Assembly: GCA_964521025.1 (NCBI GenBank)
Contig: CAZFPK010000002.1
Location: 62,001 to 126,000, forward strand
Length of the DNA stretch: 64,000 nt
DNA from: DRTC01 sp964521025
Lineage (GTDB): Bacteria > Cloacimonadota > Cloacimonadia > Cloacimonadales > TCS61
Reading direction: 5' to 3'
The notes under the pieces were generated by a model. It made no database searches and was not told where the DNA came from. It saw only the letters and a program-made list of their open reading frames with translations. Position 1 is the stretch's first letter. Each line of letters opens with the position of its first letter. The position numbers and the translations under genes are program-made. Positions 54,201 through 61,774 of this stretch are shown piece by piece.

Positions 54201-57200
54201 CAAAGCCAGCGAATCGACTTCCATACTTCCGATATTAATGGAGAAAGTTACGGTTACTTCCTGAATAATTCCATCATCAGCAACCTCGACAATATAATTA
54301 TAACCGTTGTTGTCGTCCGTAAATTCAGGACCGTTATAATCGGTTGCTGTTATATAAAACTGGAGTGAATCACCATTGGAAACCTCCTCTCCGTTGTTCA
54401 AAGCAATCCGCCAATATGATTTGGAAGTTTCCGTGTCATTCTCATACCAGTAAAAATCTTTGGTTTCGTAAGCCGCACCTTCGATAGAATAATGCAAAGT
54501 AACAGAGAAATCGGAATTGGCGTATTCATCGATGTTATCGACCTCTGCTTCGATATAGATGGAACTTCCGTCAGCCAGAGTATCATTATGAGCAAAATTA
54601 GTGAAGTCGGAATTGCTGTCCGGCAGGAAGGAAACGCCTGTCAATTCCGCAATTGTTTCATCGTTCCAATAATCCAGTTCCAGAACTTGCGTGGAATCGG
54701 AATCATCGATAATGAAAGAACGATTTTCTGCTAAAGTTTCCAGTTCCCATTCTCCCAGAGACGAATGATAACGCGCATATTTATATTGGATCGTATCATT
54801 GTCTGCTTCGGCGAAAGTAACTTCCGCTGTGAATATCTTGTCTTCATCTATATCGGTCATCAAGGTCGAACCTGCTGTCCAGAAAAGTGGAGCATTATCT
54901 CCGAGAATGGAAACGCTGTCTGCGGGTAATCCGCCCAGATTGACTGAAAAAGTTACAGTAACTTCCTGGCTGATTCCCATCACATTCACGAAATAATATT
55001 CTCCGTTATTATTGTCAGTATCCACATCTTCGGAGAAATCTGTGGCTGTAACATAAAATTTGATGGAATTTCCATCGGTAATTTCGATTCCGTTGGAAAG
55101 GATAACTCTCCAATAGGATAGAGTATCCACATTGCTGAACCAACCGAAATCTTTGGTCAGCCAGGTTTCGTTATCGATCGTGTAATGCAGAGTCCCACTG
55201 AAAGAAGAATTGTTATGAATATCCGTGCCATCGATCTCGACTTCGATCTTGACCGAATCTCCGGCAGCAACCGAACCGGAATTATTGAAATTGGTAAAAT
55301 CGGAATCATTGTCGGGCAGGAAGGAAATTCCTTCGATCTCGACCGGAGCATAATAAGCAATCACAACTGAATCTGTTCGAGCAGATTCTCCGGTCGGAAG
55401 TTCATAAATTGCACTGACTTCGTATTCATAGGAAGTTCCGTCCGTTACATCATAATCGAGATAAGTCGTGTTTTCCGTGTTTATGAGAAGCGAATCGTCT
55501 CGATAAATGTTGTATCCGCTCAAATTTCTGGTGGGAGCATCCCAATCGAGTTGGATGGAATTTTCCAATAATTGAGCGGAGAGATTTTCCGGCGGGAGCA
55601 AAGACGAATCCGTGCTCAAGGAAATTTCATCGGATGCCATATTGTAATAGAATATCGTGTTGTCGGTTCCGGATGAGGAAAATTCATAGTTATCAACAGG
55701 AGAACTCTGATCCCAACTGTTGTTGAACACGATCTTGAATTCATAATCTCCGCTGGGGATGAGAGCCTGGTAAGTATAAATTCCATCATTTGCCGTATCA
55801 TCGCCGCCGGTTCCGTCATCGTTCATCTGGGAAATGGTCGTGGTCTGATCCCAATCCGAACCTCCGATCTCACTCAAGAAATCTCCGCAGACAATCGGCG
55901 GATTCGGGCTGTGAAACACGAATTCATCCCAATCTTTCTGCCCGATATTAAAGCCGCAATTCGCATAAAAAGTGATGGATGACGCAGAGGTTACACTTTG
56001 ATCAGCAGAGGGCCAGTCATTTCCATCCCAACTTTCCGATTCGATCACTTTATAATCATAAGTTCCGGCAGAAATAGTGGTTCGCCAGACTCCGTTTTCA
56101 TCCAAATCCAGATCATAATCGTGATTGGAAGGAGTCCAGGAATTCATCGTTCCAACCAAATGCGGACGCACGGAAGGAGCAAACCAGGTGCAACTTGCCG
56201 AATTGTAGTCCGGGTCGATGAGATTGCCGTTCTCATCCTTGACCGTGTAAACCGTTACAGTTCCGGAATCATCCACTGCAAAAGTCCCGTCGATTTTCAG
56301 GATAACTTTCCGGCTGTGCAGGAGTCTGGCGGAAATAACTTCAAAAGAGGATGAGAAATCGCTCAAAACATAATTATTTATATTTTCCGTGCTGGCTGCT
56401 TCCATATCGGAGTCATAGACAAGTTGGATCACATTGTCTCCACCGATAGCAGCGGAAGATACTCGCGGATCATTGGTATCGATGGTGATCGCTGCCAGGT
56501 CGTTCAATTCAGTAACTCCGGTTCCGTAAGGTTCGCTCGTATATCCGGCATAAAGTCTGAAGAAAAATTTACCGTTTCCATAAATCTCATCACCTTTGAC
56601 CAGAGTTCCTTCAAATTCTCCCTGATGACTGCCGCCGGCAGTTCCAAGAACATAAGCGACACTCGCTCCGGATGCGGAATTGCGGTAACCGGCATAACTG
56701 GCATAATCTCCGTAAAGCCGCTGCAGATGTCCTTTTCCAGACCAGATAACATCGAGCAGATCCGGAGTCCAACCGGATTTGATGTAACCGGTCGAACCGA
56801 AGAAATCATAATCACAATCGAGATAGTTGTTGTCGGTTTCCAGAGTGATGATTTTCTTAACTCCCCATTGATCGAGAGTTGCCTGTACAATATCTCCGGC
56901 AGACTGCTGGATGGTAATATCATAAACAGAATTCTGCTGATTCGGTTCCACATCGGAAAGAGCAGCAAAATGGTTGGCACTTCCTTCGTTATAATCGCCA
57001 TCGGTTTCCGACCAGTAAGCAACATCGGAGCCGACAACAGAGTAGGCATTTCCGTAACCATCTTTGTAGAAAAGCCAGTTGATCTTACCACCGATCCCTT
57101 CAAAAACAGCGAAAATTTTATTATTATGCATGATCAGTTCATCACTTCCGTCATGATCGATATCGCTGAAAAAGGCGGCGGTTGTTTCTGTGTATTGTTC

Positions 57201-58853
57201 TGCTGCCCATCTGCTTGCTTCTGTGTAAACATTGGCATTTTTGATATGAGATGAATAGCGATGTTCCCAGTCGCTGACTTCATAACCGTCGTGCCAGCCG
57301 GTTTCGTGAAGGTTTATCATCATCGTGTACCAGCCGAGTTGGGAAAGAGAATTATCCGGAGCAGTGCCCAAATTATTAAATACATCGTTCCAGATATAAC
57401 CGTAATTCCAAACCGGATCGTGAAAATCGGAATGAGAAGCGGTTGCTGCCCAATTGTTATACCAACTGTTATTACTGCCACCGTATCCATCGAGACCACC
57501 GAGTAAACCGTAAGTTCCGTTGGTCAGATCTGCTCCTGTTCCGTTGAAATCCGGATTATTCAAAGCCACATCCAGTTTCCAGACACTGACAGCCGGATAA
57601 TTGTTGTAACACCACCAGAGCATGGCTTCGTAATTATCCAACCGGAAGGATCCATGATGTTCGTTCATTTCCGCGGCTGCTTCCCAATCTGTTCCGTAAA
57701 CTGCGATGCCGTATTGCCCGGTGTTCCAAACCGTATTTTTTGCTCCGTCCAGGTCGTAATGCATTTTCCCGGTGAAATCATTATTGATGGGAACTACTCT
57801 CAAATTGATTCCCATACCATTGTTCATCCAGTGGATTTTTCGATTATCATAACCTATCAGGTGCGGCCAATCATCGAGTACGATCGCTTCCACTCCGTGT
57901 TGTTCCCAATTATCTCCGAGCCAGTCGATAACGCCATTATTGGGATAAGTATCGGGAGAAAGCCAGATGCGTTCCGGGATCCAGGCAACTTTCGGAGTGT
58001 AATTATACATAAATTCGACCATATCGTTTTCAATTGCTACGGACCAGTTGTTCATATCATTATTGAGGAAAGGCATCATGTGCTGTCCGAGAGCGGATGT
58101 CATCATAGCAACATAACCATCGTTGATACCGGAACGCAGCCAGTCGTTGAATTCGGGATTGTGCCATTCCGCAGCCGGCATCAGAGTTCCACTCATATGG
58201 AAGTTGCCGGGAATTCCGGTGGCTTGATGCACTTCCAAAATCTCATCGAAACCGCTCGATTCCTGCGGATATTGTCCGTAGAAAACTTCTGTGTAAGTAA
58301 GTCCTTGATTTCCGTGATGGACGAAAGCAGTATTTCCGCCGCCGTCTCTCATATTGCCGTTTTTCTCGAAATTATCGGAAATTTTTCCATTGGAAATTAT
58401 GTCGATTCGGAAGGAGAGTTGTTCGATATTTTCCCGGAATTGCCAGGGGAATGATACTTCAAAGAGTTCGTTTTGCGGAGTTCTTAAAAGTTTCTGATCT
58501 TCTTTGTTTTCCGAAAGTTTGGAAAGAGAGAGTGTTTTATGTAGTAAACTTTCATTATTCTGCGTTTCTTTAATATTCAATTTCAAAAACATATTTTCAT
58601 TTAAATATCGATCTTGGGATGACAGCGACCAGCGGTCATACATATCGTTGAAAGTTACCCGCAGGAAGATCTTCTCATTCTCAAGGCGAGCGAAAACCGA
58701 GGAAATATCACCTAAATTCTCTTTTTGATCACCGATGAGATCACTGCCGAGGAAATCTTCTATTTGCCAGGATTTGACATTGCCCGTAATTTCAAACGCG
58801 TCTAAGCCTAAAAGTACTGATAATAAAAAAATAAATAAAATTGCTCTTTTCAT
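51249..58853 (-). CDS. Giant exported GH57-like glycosidase with a ladder of CBM20-like modules
   Basis: 2534 residues; signal peptide MKRAILFIFLLSVLLGLDA; ATG 58853 behind TAGGAGTAGATT. Residues about 170-560 carry GH57-type regions: VHHGNQGLTYTEVFYG (about 178), SALGQHMMPFL, VAWIPERIWLSPDTYP with the putative nucleophile Glu near 294, and VYGTDWEAAAEMNEHHG with the putative acid/base Asp near 387. A CBM48/X25-like domain (PHLVGTMNSWTPSNHDYDLDLDENGVWRTTI-type) starts near 896, then a second of this kind and an Fn3. From about 1169 to 2460 a two-module unit repeats: an Ig-like module opening FLPDxxSDFTNF and a CBM20-like starch-binding module (VTVTFSVNLG...SILGDNAPLFW...YKYA...NRSFIID); six of the former, five of the latter. 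The C-terminus is Fn3-like, ending FYYVKAVN. Predicted role: surface or extracellular alpha-glucan degradation. Confidence 0.75.
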   Translation of the reverse strand: MKRAILFIFLLSVLLGLDAFEITGNVKSWQIEDFLGSDLIGDQKENLGDISSVFARLENEKIFLRVTFNDMYDRWSLSSQDRYLNENMFLKLNIKETQNNESLLHKTLSLSKLSENKEDQKLLRTPQNELFEVSFPWQFRENIEQLSFRIDIISNGKISDNFEKNGNMRDGGGNTAFVHHGNQGLTYTEVFYGQYPQESSGFDEILEVHQATGIPGNFHMSGTLMPAAEWHNPEFNDWLRSGINDGYVAMMTSALGQHMMPFLNNDMNNWSVAIENDMVEFMYNYTPKVAWIPERIWLSPDTYPNNGVIDWLGDNWEQHGVEAIVLDDWPHLIGYDNRKIHWMNNGMGINLRVVPINNDFTGKMHYDLDGAKNTVWNTGQYGIAVYGTDWEAAAEMNEHHGSFRLDNYEAMLWWCYNNYPAVSVWKLDVALNNPDFNGTGADLTNGTYGLLGGLDGYGGSNNSWYNNWAATASHSDFHDPVWNYGYIWNDVFNNLGTAPDNSLSQLGWYTMMINLHETGWHDGYEVSDWEHRYSSHIKNANVYTEASRWAAEQYTETTAAFFSDIDHDGSDELIMHNNKIFAVFEGIGGKINWLFYKDGYGNAYSVVGSDVAYWSETDGDYNEGSANHFAALSDVEPNQQNSVYDITIQQSAGDIVQATLDQWGVKKIITLETDNNYLDCDYDFFGSTGYIKSGWTPDLLDVIWSGKGHLQRLYGDYASYAGYRNSASGASVAYVLGTAGGSHQGEFEGTLVKGDEIYGNGKFFFRLYAGYTSEPYGTGVTELNDLAAITIDTNDPRVSSAAIGGDNVIQLVYDSDMEAASTENINNYVLSDFSSSFEVISARLLHSRKVILKIDGTFAVDDSGTVTVYTVKDENGNLIDPDYNSASCTWFAPSVRPHLVGTMNSWTPSNHDYDLDLDENGVWRTTISAGTYDYKVIESESWDGNDWPSADQSVTSASSITFYANCGFNIGQKDWDEFVFHSPNPPIVCGDFLSEIGGSDWDQTTTISQMNDDGTGGDDTANDGIYTYQALIPSGDYEFKIVFNNSWDQSSPVDNYEFSSSGTDNTIFYYNMASDEISLSTDSSLLPPENLSAQLLENSIQLDWDAPTRNLSGYNIYRDDSLLINTENTTYLDYDVTDGTSYEYEVSAIYELPTGESARTDSVVIAYYAPVEIEGISFLPDNDSDFTNFNNSGSVAAGDSVKIEVEIDGTDIHNNSSFSGTLHYTIDNETWLTKDFGWFSNVDTLSYWRVILSNGIEITDGNSIKFYVTATDFSEDVDTDNNNGEYYFVNVMGISQEVTVTFSVNLGGLPADSVSILGDNAPLFWTAGSTLMTDIDEDKIFTAEVTFAEADNDTIQYKYARYHSSLGEWELETLAENRSFIIDDSDSTQVLELDYWNDETIAELTGVSFLPDSNSDFTNFAHNDTLADGSSIYIEAEVDNIDEYANSDFSVTLHYSIEGAAYETKDFYWYENDTETSKSYWRIALNNGEEVSNGDSLQFYITATDYNGPEFTDDNNGYNYIVEVADDGIIQEVTVTFSINIGSMEVDSLALQGSASPLDWNEGSTLLTDPNGDKIYTTDVVFPAGRNYEVQYKYTKNESDTWFWETIDNRSFTLDDSNPTQILPLVYWNNSEVTELDSVRFLADSESEFTNFSHNDTLSMGSSLAIEAEITGADVDANSGFEVTLHYETQTSSGTKNFYWHLNDAENDLSYWRVTLENGVEIADEDSLGFYLSATDYNGPEYTDDNSGNNFTVYLDGEGTNNDVTVTFTLDLGSNNAENVSLQGSVSPLEWAVGSSEMSDPELDNIYTLDVLFPSGSVKDVEYKYAIIPDGETVWTWETTDNRTFEIDDSGSTQNLPTDIWNNGSLSEITGVTFLPLSFPSEFTNFDDSDTLDTGSSVDFEVQVHGVDEAANSNFSATLNYTFDETTWHTKGFGWYNNNVGTNKSYWRVTLENGNEVFDGDNITFYISAEDYNGPTVYDNNGGANYQVRISSEGTSQPVTVSFSLNLGTIAADSVSLQGGISPLDWTPGSMQMSDTDENNIYEVDVIFPTGSEITVPYKYTLIYQDSVNYTWESIPNRTFTIDDAETAQTLAMDYWDDVAVAELTGVSFLPKNYPSEFTNFNDNGTVSSGSDVNIEIEINGADVNANSGFSAELLYSLDSRNRLSKSFDWFSNNLENTKSYWRVSLENGVEISDGDDIEFYITGTDYNGPEYSDNNQGNNYSVTVADTNIDQDVTVTFTLKIGTLEADSVFIQGNTLPLVWDVGSTKLDDTIADGVYEVDVIFPGGSSTEVEYKYARNHSSLRGWEWESISNRTFYIDDADSVQVLEDDFWNDIEIGEITAVSFLDSTNSAFTNFINEGSVAYDDSIKIEAEIEGIDINANSEFYIELNYTLNDTAWNAKSFDWSSNNPETGNSYWQVILENGNEIENDDTVSFYITAEDYNGPEYTDNNSGNNYSVTVGAVSSPDAPQNVVISITVDSVHIGWDVVADASSYKICSDTDPYGTFTNVEWTGTETNWSEAVSGIKKFYYVKAVN
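51480..55345 (-). repeat. Five-and-a-half tandem copies of an about 700-bp module pair
   Basis: Units begin near 55335, 54630, 53935, 53230, 52530 and 51820 (plus coordinates, minus-strand coding), each opening with codons for FL(P/A)(D/L)...(D/E)FTNF. Copies have diverged to roughly half identity at protein level, so the duplication is old. Confidence 0.8.
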
Positions 58854-59864
58854 AATCTACTCCTATACAATATTTTGGTTCTGTAACATTAATCATACAA
58901 GTTTATCCGTTAACTTGTTGTATTCTAATTCTTTAAAGACTATTTGGAAATCTCCCCTCAATTTTGGTCTTAAACCTGTTTCTGGGAGATGCCTAAAAAA
59001 ATCCATTGAAAGTCCTTTTTCCTCGATATGAGATGAAGAATAGTCTTTCATAACTCTGAATCTCTTTTCATAATCTTTCATAAATTATGAGACACTACCA
59101 ATATTTTGATTTAGGGTAAAAAAAATAAATAATGTTTTTATAGTAAAGAAATTTATTCAGGTTATAAATTTTAAATTTATTTGGAGAATGAGAAGATGTC
59201 AATTTGAGATGTCGTCCTCTTTTTTCAGTGCTAAATATATATTGGAGATATTCTTTTATCTTGTTAGGTGGAGTTTTGCTTTTCCTTCTCTTGTTAGAAT
59301 CTTTAGATTTTTATCAACTACTGCCCTTCAAAATGAGAACATTTTCACTGATTATTTTTCTTATTTTTCTCAAAATGGTCAAGGCACAATCATTCAAAAA
59401 ATTGATTGGAAGTTCCGAACTAAGATTTTCTTCTCTTTGTATATTCACCAAAAATCAAATAAAGATTTTCTTATTTTTAAGATGGTTTCGTAAAAAGTCA
59501 GAGGTGTAATTCTGAGCGTATCCGAAGAATCTTGTAACTTCTTGGTAATAATGATCTTTCGACTACGCTCAAGATGACAGATTTCATGATTATTGACTTT
59601 TTACGAGATCGTCATATAAAGATAATCTTTAAAATCAAGTTTTGCCATTCTGTACATTTTCCGTAGCATACAGGGAGGGATAAAAAGCAGAATTGAAGAA
59701 TCTCGTGATATATTGACAGCTAATATCTTTCGACGCAATTTATCCTGCGTAAGACGATGGATGCATAATGGCAGATTTTGATTTTAGAAGTTTTTATGAA
59801 ATCATCAATAATAATAGATTCTCTAACCAATTATACCTATTTTATAATGATCATTAATAAATGT
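58854..59864. other. About 1 kb gap without a supported gene
   Basis: It contains the upstream region of the giant gene (no sigma-54-type motif found) and AT-rich sequence. Two overlapping open frames of 101 codons (59188-59493 and 59204-59509) have no ribosome binding site, a skewed Phe/Leu/Ser composition and end at a repeat element, and I do not accept them. The element at 59481-59613 is listed separately. Confidence 0.55.
59481..59613. repeat. Imperfect-hairpin miniature element
   Basis: CGTAAAAAGTCA (59489-59500) and TGACTTTTTACG (59594-59605) are perfect inverted repeats that extend imperfectly outward. Inside, CTGAGCGTATCCGAAGAATC and its approximate complement CTTTCGACTACGCTCAAGATGAC give a second arm pair. 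The core resembles the widespread GTCATTCTGAGCG.AG.CGAAGAATCT palindrome of many environmental genomes. Confidence 0.65.
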
Positions 59865-60686
59865 TTATACAATAATCTTGAATCTTATATTATATTTTTC
59901 GTCAGCCAGATATATTTCGTTTTCACCCTTTTTTAGTTCTGCTTTTTTTTCTCTTTTCACGGTAACACTGCGAATTTTTCTTGTCGAACCATGAACATTC
60001 TCTCCATTTACAAAGCTGCCATTCTGACTGCTGGCATCCTGGAAATAATACTTTTTATTCAAATGAAGAATGGAAAAATGAGAACGAGAGATAACATAAG
60101 GTTTATCATCCCTTAAATAAAGATCATTTCTATGAAAAAGTCTATCAGATGTTCTTTTTGAATAGCGACCCACGCGAAATGGGAATTTTGTGATCTCAAT
60201 ACTCTTCATTCCATTCATGGCTTTTAAAGCAATTGAAGAATCGGCAACCAATTTAATGCTCCCCCTTTCAGAATCTGAAGTTTCATAACTTTCCGAATCT
60301 CTTTCCGTTAAAAAATCTGCTAACCGGGCTCCATTATCACGAATTCTTTGTGCCATCGTCTGGATCATGGCTCTCATCTTTTCACCTGTTTCCTTGTCAA
60401 AATCAAAATAAGAACTGAATAATCTAGGATCGATTATCTCCAGCTCAAGATTCGTTTTTGCCCGTACTGTTGCCTGTCTTGATAAACCTAAAATTATTCC
60501 TAACTCTCCAAAAACTTCTCCGGGTGAAAGTATGGCAAGAACCACTTCCTTGTTGTGAGAATTATTCTTGATAACTTCTGCCTTACCTGTAAGAATGATA
60601 TAAAAATCATCAGATTTTTCACCTTCTTTAAACACTGTCTCACCTGCCGAATAATTCTTTACTTTAATGTGTTCTATTGTGTTCAT
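59865..60686 (-). CDS. Cyclic-nucleotide-binding domain plus FHA domain signalling protein
   Basis: 273 residues. Residues about 10-120 are a CRP-type cNMP-binding domain: YSAGETVFKEGEKSDDFYIILTGKAEVI, SPGEVFGELGIILGLSRQATVRAKT (the phosphate-binding cassette with GELG and R-x-A-T). Residues about 165-260 are an FHA domain: FRVGRYSKRTSDRLFHRNDLYL, ISRSHFSILHLNKKYYFQDASSQNGSFVNG, with the SRxH and NG signature for binding phospho-Thr peptides. No DNA-binding helix and no membrane segment. It probably links a nucleotide second messenger to a Ser/Thr-kinase target. ATG 60686 follows TGGAGATTTT. Single gene; a partner kinase is not in view. Confidence 0.88.
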   Translation of the reverse strand: MNTIEHIKVKNYSAGETVFKEGEKSDDFYIILTGKAEVIKNNSHNKEVVLAILSPGEVFGELGIILGLSRQATVRAKTNLELEIIDPRLFSSYFDFDKETGEKMRAMIQTMAQRIRDNGARLADFLTERDSESYETSDSERGSIKLVADSSIALKAMNGMKSIEITKFPFRVGRYSKRTSDRLFHRNDLYLRDDKPYVISRSHFSILHLNKKYYFQDASSQNGSFVNGENVHGSTRKIRSVTVKREKKAELKKGENEIYLADEKYNIRFKIIV

Positions 60687-60809
60687 AAAATCTCCAATCT
60701 ATTTATAAATCTTTAATTTATGTAAATAAAAGATAGATGCTCTTCAACAGTTTCTAATAAAACACTCCTCAACTACAAAATCAATGATACTGCTCGTCTC
60801 AATTGAAAT

Positions 60810-61634
60810 TCATCTATAAATTACACCTGATAAATAACCAACGACTTGACTAAAATCGTTATTAATAAATCCGGAATGAGTATATTTCAGGATTTCAACT
60901 TTCTCATATTTCAATTTGTGGGCTAAATGCATTAAAAATAGAATTCCTCCAAACCCACAAGCTTCGATTTTTCCATTATGCATATCCTGTTCCATTTTAC
61001 TGATTAAACTTTTTTGAAAATCTTCCGCAAGAAGATTATCCTTTTTCGCAGCCGTTTCACTATCGTAATAATGAGAAAGATCTGAACTGATAATAAAAAC
61101 TGTTTTATCCAACCTATGCTTAAAAACCTTTGAGAGAATTTCTGCTAAAATTAAACTGTTTTCACCATTTTGATTTCCCAAAATGACGGGTACAATCTTT
61201 GCATCCGGTTTGATCACCTGTAGAAACGGAAGTTGAACTTCCAGCGAATGTTCGGAAATATGAGCAGCAGGACGGAACTCAAAATCAGGAAAATCCAGGA
61301 TTTCCCGCACATATTCCTCATGAACAGAAATAATACCCAGAGGAGTCTCATAATCGTCATAATCTCCAACTGAAAATCGATAACCGCCAACCCGGTGACT
61401 CGGAGCAATGATCACTGCCAGGTCAAAATCTTTCCGGGCAATCGCTTTAAATCCGTAAGCAGCACATTGCCCGGAATATACATAACCAGCATGAGGTGAA
61501 ATTATTCCTAAAGCATTTTTATAATTATATTTAATCTGGACCCTAGAAAGATAATTTTCGACTTGTTTTCTCAACATCCCGGCTTCGCCCGGGTAAAATG
61601 CTCCGGCAACTACAGCTTTCCTGATCTTGCTCAT
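60810..61634 (-). CDS. amrB: MEMO1-family protein (AmmeMemoRadiSam system protein B)
   Basis: 274 residues from ATG 61634 (AAGGAGAACAAAA upstream). It is an aromatic dioxygenase-like fold with the conserved metal-site residues IISPHAGYVYSGQCAAYGFK, IIAPSHRVGGYRFSVGDYDDYETPLG, HISEHSLEVQLPFLQ, ISSDLSHYYDSETA and EACGFGGILFLM. Bacterial and archaeal MEMO proteins are often encoded with an AMMECR1-domain protein and a radical SAM enzyme; neither is visible here. The reaction is unknown. It is transcribed divergently from the pdxA fusion, and the two share a 140-bp intergenic region. Confidence 0.88.
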   Translation of the reverse strand: MSKIRKAVVAGAFYPGEAGMLRKQVENYLSRVQIKYNYKNALGIISPHAGYVYSGQCAAYGFKAIARKDFDLAVIIAPSHRVGGYRFSVGDYDDYETPLGIISVHEEYVREILDFPDFEFRPAAHISEHSLEVQLPFLQVIKPDAKIVPVILGNQNGENSLILAEILSKVFKHRLDKTVFIISSDLSHYYDSETAAKKDNLLAEDFQKSLISKMEQDMHNGKIEACGFGGILFLMHLAHKLKYEKVEILKYTHSGFINNDFSQVVGYLSGVIYR

Positions 61635-61669
61635 TTTTGTTCTCCTTATTTCAAACAAATGCAAATTAA

Positions 61670-61691
61670 TTGACAAATTCACTGATGTCAA
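61670..61691. promoter_or_regulatory. Back-to-back TTGACA boxes between divergent genes
   Basis: TTGACA at 61670-61675 on the plus strand and its complement TGTCAA at 61686-61691 face away from each other with 10 bp between. On the minus strand TAATTT follows after 17 bases, a fair -10. The plus-strand -10 (TTTTTA) is weaker. Confidence 0.4.
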
Positions 61692-61774
61692 CTTTTTAAA
61701 TTTTAGGATTTTGATTGGAGAGAGAAAACTTACCTAATTTTTGAAATTTGGTAAGTTTCATAAAAAAGAGAGAA

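Noticed and set aside
56424..57254. 276-codon plus-strand open frame, and similar long frames at 53892-54368, 57654-58454 and 52587-53225
   Set aside because: They lie antisense within the giant glycosidase gene, lack ribosome binding sites and recognisable domains, and arise from its repetitive codon use.
59188..59509. Two overlapping 101-codon frames
   Set aside because: No start signal, biased composition, and they run into the inverted-repeat element at 59481.
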